Shown here in pieces: positions 11,507-14,116 of a stretch of 14,116 nucleotides of DNA; the first letter of the stretch is position 1, and every line of letters starts with the position of its first letter. The position numbers and the translations under genes are program-made. The notes under the pieces were generated by a model. It was given only the letters and a program-made list of their open reading frames with translations. It had not been told where the DNA came from and did no database searches. This DNA comes from an uncultured Dialister sp. GTDB taxonomy: Bacteria; Bacillota; Negativicutes; Veillonellales; Dialisteraceae. Location: contig CAKPUX010000053.1 in the NCBI GenBank assembly GCA_934193095.1, positions 1 through 14,116 on the forward strand, written 5' to 3'.

Positions 11507-13867
11507 TCACGCCACGCCGAGCGCATGCAGCACGAGGCGGACAGCAAGAGCAGCGAGCCAGGCGATGACACACTGGAAGGCAATCATCCCCACAGCCCAT
11601 CCCGTCCCATTCTCCCGCTTGACGGAAGTGATCGCCGCGATGCAGGGCGTGTAGAGCAGGCAAAAGGTCAGGAAAGTGAGTGCCATGCCCGGTGTCAGAA
11701 GCGAAGAGAGCGCTTCCTCCGTCCCATAGAGGACCGTCAGGGTAGAGACGACACTCTCCTTGGCCATGAATCCGGAGATGAGCGCGGTCGAGAGTCTCCA
11801 GTCTGCAAGGCCGAGCGGCGCAAAGAGCGGCGCGACAGCGCCAGCCGCAAGGGCCAGAATGCTGTCCTTCGAGTCTGCCACCATATTGAGACGGACATCA
11901 AAGTTCTGCAGAAGCCAGATGATGATGGTGCCGACGAAGATGACCGTGAAAGCACGCTCGAGGAAATCTCTGGCCTTATCCCACATGAGGCGCAGAACAT
12001 TTTTCATGCCGGGCATGCGGTAATTCGGAAGCTCCATGACAAAGGGCACCGGTTCCCCCTTGAAAAGAGTGTGCTTGAAGAGGAGGGCGGTCAGGATCGC
12101 CATCCCGATGCCGAAGAGATAGAGCCCTGTCATGACGAGCGCCCCATTTCGCGGGAAGAAGGCCGCCGTGAAGAAGGCATAGATCGGCACCTTGGCCGAA
12201 CAGCTCATGAAGGGGATAAGCATGATGGTCATGCGGCGGTCACGCTCCGAGGGCAGCGTCCGCGTCGCCATGACAGCGGGGACCGTGCAGCCAAAGCCGA
12301 CAAGAAGCGGCACGATGCTGCGTCCGGAGAGCCCCAGCTTTCTGAGCAGCTTATCCATGACGAAAGCGATACGCGCCATATAGCCCCCGTCTTCCAAAAG
12401 AGACAGGAAGAAAAACAGGACGGCGATCACCGGCACGAAGGAAAGGACGCTGCCGACGCCTTGGAAAATGGCATCCACCACCAGCGAGCGGATGGCGGGA
12501 TTCACTGCCTCTGCCGTGAGCCATGCATCCGCCCACGCTGTCACCTGATCGATGCCATCTGCCAAAACGTCCTGCAGGAAAGCACCGATGACATTAAAGG
12601 TGAGGAAAAAGACCAGTCCCATGATGAGGACGAAAATCGGGATGGCCGTGTACTTTCCCGTGAGAATGCGGTCGATTTTCTGGCTGCGCGCATGCTCTTT
12701 GCTTTCTTGCGGCTTCACCACCGTTCGTTCACAGAGACGGCGGATAAAGAGGAAGCGCATATCTGCCATCGCAGCCGCGCAGTCAAGACCGCGCTCTTCT
12801 TCAAGCTGTGCAAGAATGTGCCGCAAAAGCTCTTTTTCATTGGCCTCCAGAGCGAGCGCCTGCTCCACGAGAGGATCCCCCTCGACCAGCTTGGAGGCCG
12901 CAAAGCGCAGCGGGATGCCAGCCGCTTTCGCATGGTCCTCGATGAGATGCATGATGCCATGCAGGGCGCGGTGGAGAGCCCCATGATGGTCATTCTTATC
13001 GCAGAAATCCGTGATGCCCGGTTTCTCCTGATAGCGTGCGACATGGATCGCATGCTTCACGAGCTCGCCCACGCCTTGATTTCGGGCAGCGGAAATCGGT
13101 ACGACCGGGATCTGCAAGAGACGCTCCATCTCATTGATCAGAATCGAGCCGCCGTTGCTTTCCATTTCATCCATCATATTGATCGCAAGCACCATCGGTA
13201 TATCAAGCTCCATCAGCTGCATGGTGAGATAAAGATTGCGCGTGAGATTCGTCGCATCCACGATATTGATGATGCCCGTCGGCTTTTGTTTGAGGATAAA
13301 TTCTCGAGAGACGATTTCCTCGCTCGTATACGGAGAAAGGGAATAAATCCCCGGCAGATCCACCACCTCTGCCTCCGGATAGCCGCGAATCACGCCCGTC
13401 TTCTGATCCACCGTGACCCCGGGGAAATTGCCGACATGCTGGTTGGAGCCGGTCAGCTGGTTGAAAAGCGTCGTCTTGCCGCAATTCTGATTGCCGACGA
13501 GCGCAAAAGTCAGTCTGCCTTCGATCGGCTTGACCTCCGAGTACTTCGACTCTTCATGATACTTGCCCGGCTCACCGAGACCGGGATGAAGATACCGGGA
13601 CGCTTCCGGGCGCAGCTGCTTTCCTGCTTTCGCCGCTGCCTCATGCGCATTCGTCACTTCGATCTTTCGCGCATCATCTTTTCGGAGTGTCAGCTCATAG
13701 CCCTGCACCATGAGTTCCATGGGATCGCCCAAAGGTGCGAAGCGCACCAGCGTCACCTCTTCTCCCGGAATGAGACCCATGTCCAGAAAATGCTGCCTAA
13801 GTGCGCCCTCTCCGCCGACGGTCGTGAGCGTGGCCGACTGGCCGATTTGTAATTCGTCAAGTGTCAT
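11507..13867 (-). CDS. feoB: FeoA-FeoB fusion, ferrous iron transporter
   Basis: This inner-membrane protein takes up Fe2+ with a cytoplasmic GTPase domain. From the ATG at 13867 (AAGGAG 10 nt upstream; the frame stays open to 13951 without homology) it has 786 residues. Residues 1-72 are a complete FeoA SH3-like domain (MTLDELQIGQSATL...FLDMGLIPG). A linker at about 73-117 leads to the G domain: G1 GNQNCGKT (125-132), G2 around T152 in FPGVT, G3 DLPG (170-173), G4 NMMD (230-233) and G5 SAARNQG (259-265). The membrane part (about 408-780) has the two Gate cores GFGCTVPA (524-531) and CSAKVP (556-561), plus YTPC (739-742). FeoA and FeoB are separate in many bacteria; fusion is known in some lineages. 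No FeoC is seen. It is convergent with the lyase. A Fur or other iron operator was not convincingly found. Confidence 0.96.
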   Translation of the reverse strand: MTLDELQIGQSATLTTVGGEGALRQHFLDMGLIPGEEVTLVRFAPLGDPMELMVQGYELTLRKDDARKIEVTNAHEAAAKAGKQLRPEASRYLHPGLGEPGKYHEESKYSEVKPIEGRLTFALVGNQNCGKTTLFNQLTGSNQHVGNFPGVTVDQKTGVIRGYPEAEVVDLPGIYSLSPYTSEEIVSREFILKQKPTGIINIVDATNLTRNLYLTMQLMELDIPMVLAINMMDEMESNGGSILINEMERLLQIPVVPISAARNQGVGELVKHAIHVARYQEKPGITDFCDKNDHHGALHRALHGIMHLIEDHAKAAGIPLRFAASKLVEGDPLVEQALALEANEKELLRHILAQLEEERGLDCAAAMADMRFLFIRRLCERTVVKPQESKEHARSQKIDRILTGKYTAIPIFVLIMGLVFFLTFNVIGAFLQDVLADGIDQVTAWADAWLTAEAVNPAIRSLVVDAIFQGVGSVLSFVPVIAVLFFFLSLLEDGGYMARIAFVMDKLLRKLGLSGRSIVPLLVGFGCTVPAVMATRTLPSERDRRMTIMLIPFMSCSAKVPIYAFFTAAFFPRNGALVMTGLYLFGIGMAILTALLFKHTLFKGEPVPFVMELPNYRMPGMKNVLRLMWDKARDFLERAFTVIFVGTIIIWLLQNFDVRLNMVADSKDSILALAAGAVAPLFAPLGLADWRLSTALISGFMAKESVVSTLTVLYGTEEALSSLLTPGMALTFLTFCLLYTPCIAAITSVKRENGTGWAVGMIAFQCVIAWLAALAVRLVLHALGVA

Positions 13868-13952
13868 TGTATAGAATCTCCTTGTAGAAAGAGTGATAGA
13901 AAAGGGGGGAGTAGGTTCAGAAGAGTAGTTTAAGGATAGGGCTGCTCTCACC

Positions 13953-13973
13953 AGTCACCAGTCACCAGTCACC
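13953..13973 (+). repeat. Three AGTCACC heptamers upstream of feoAB
   Basis: Three perfect AGTCACC units lie about 85 bp upstream of the feoAB start, probably within or close to its promoter or leader. They lack the stem-loop. Upstream, 13974-14116 contains no gene that I can support. Confidence 0.9.
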
Positions 13974-14020
13974 CCTATGTTACCACGTTTTTCATCTCAC
14001 GTTCGTAAAACGTTCTAAAA

Positions 14021-14039
14021 CTTTTGCGAAAAGCAAAAG
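14021..14039. other. AT-rich stem-loop upstream of feoAB
   Basis: CTTTTGC and GCAAAAG form a perfect 7-bp inverted repeat around GAAAA. On the minus strand TTTTAG follows, so it may be a weak terminator of a gene beyond the window or an operator. A small dyad ACGTT-CGTAA-AACGT (13999-14013) lies next to it. The role is uncertain. Confidence 0.35.
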
Positions 14040-14116
14040 AAAAGGCGATGTGAAATAACGATCATCTCATTTTCGCGTTCCATCTGCCGCGGGGGACTTG
14101 CAGCTCTCATAGGAGT

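Noticed and set aside
11405..13852. Plus-strand 815-codon open frame opposite feoAB
   Set aside because: It is rich in His, Arg, Asp and Glu, as expected for the antisense of a GC-rich membrane protein. It begins in the terminator hairpin and shows no domain, while the minus strand has a complete FeoA-FeoB.

Overview
The window most likely comes from a diderm Firmicute (class Negativicutes). The trp operon is controlled by a T-box leader, which is typical of Firmicutes. Yet the same DNA encodes an RND efflux pump with its lipoprotein adaptor and an exported enzyme, which imply an outer membrane and periplasm. I cannot name the genus with confidence.

Layout, left to right. (1) 1-4467, minus strand: a tryptophan operon read right to left. 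It has a consensus promoter, a T-box riboswitch with a UGG (Trp) specifier and an intrinsic terminator, then trpD, trpC and trpB. trpB runs off the left edge about 10-15 codons before its end. trpE/trpG do not precede trpD and trpF is not between trpC and trpB. (2) 4558-9573, minus strand: a periplasmic adaptor lipoprotein (AcrA type) followed by an inner-membrane RND transporter (AcrB/HAE1 type). No outer-membrane channel gene is seen. (3) 9883-11376, plus strand: a fumarase/aspartase-superfamily lyase of the argininosuccinate lyase type with an N-terminal Sec signal peptide, divergent from the pump operon. (4) 11507-13867, minus strand: a FeoA-FeoB fusion ferrous-iron transporter, convergent with the lyase and separated from it by a strong bidirectional terminator.

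The most unusual content is between the genes. Nearly every gap, including gaps inside the two operons, holds one repeat family. It consists of heptanucleotide arrays (TTCAGGG, AGTCACC, ATTCCTA/ATTCCTC, CCTAATC/CCTAGCT, GGGTTCG), a GC-rich stem-loop (GCGGCGC, a 13-14 nt loop, GCGCCGC) in seven copies in both orientations, a conserved tract of about 50 bp (GGGTTAGCCCC...CCCTTTGATT), and two MITE-like inverted-repeat units. Different heptamer motifs follow one another in the same 7-nt register. The trpB-trpC gap and the pump gap (about 0.7 kb each) contain the same nested composite element. Two genes (trpD and the adaptor) have stop codons inside the heptamer repeats. The lyase-feoAB gap is the only one longer than 100 bp without these repeats.

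Functionally, the trp genes make tryptophan from anthranilate under tRNA-Trp control, the pump exports small molecules, and FeoAB imports ferrous iron. The substrate of the exported lyase cannot be read from the sequence.
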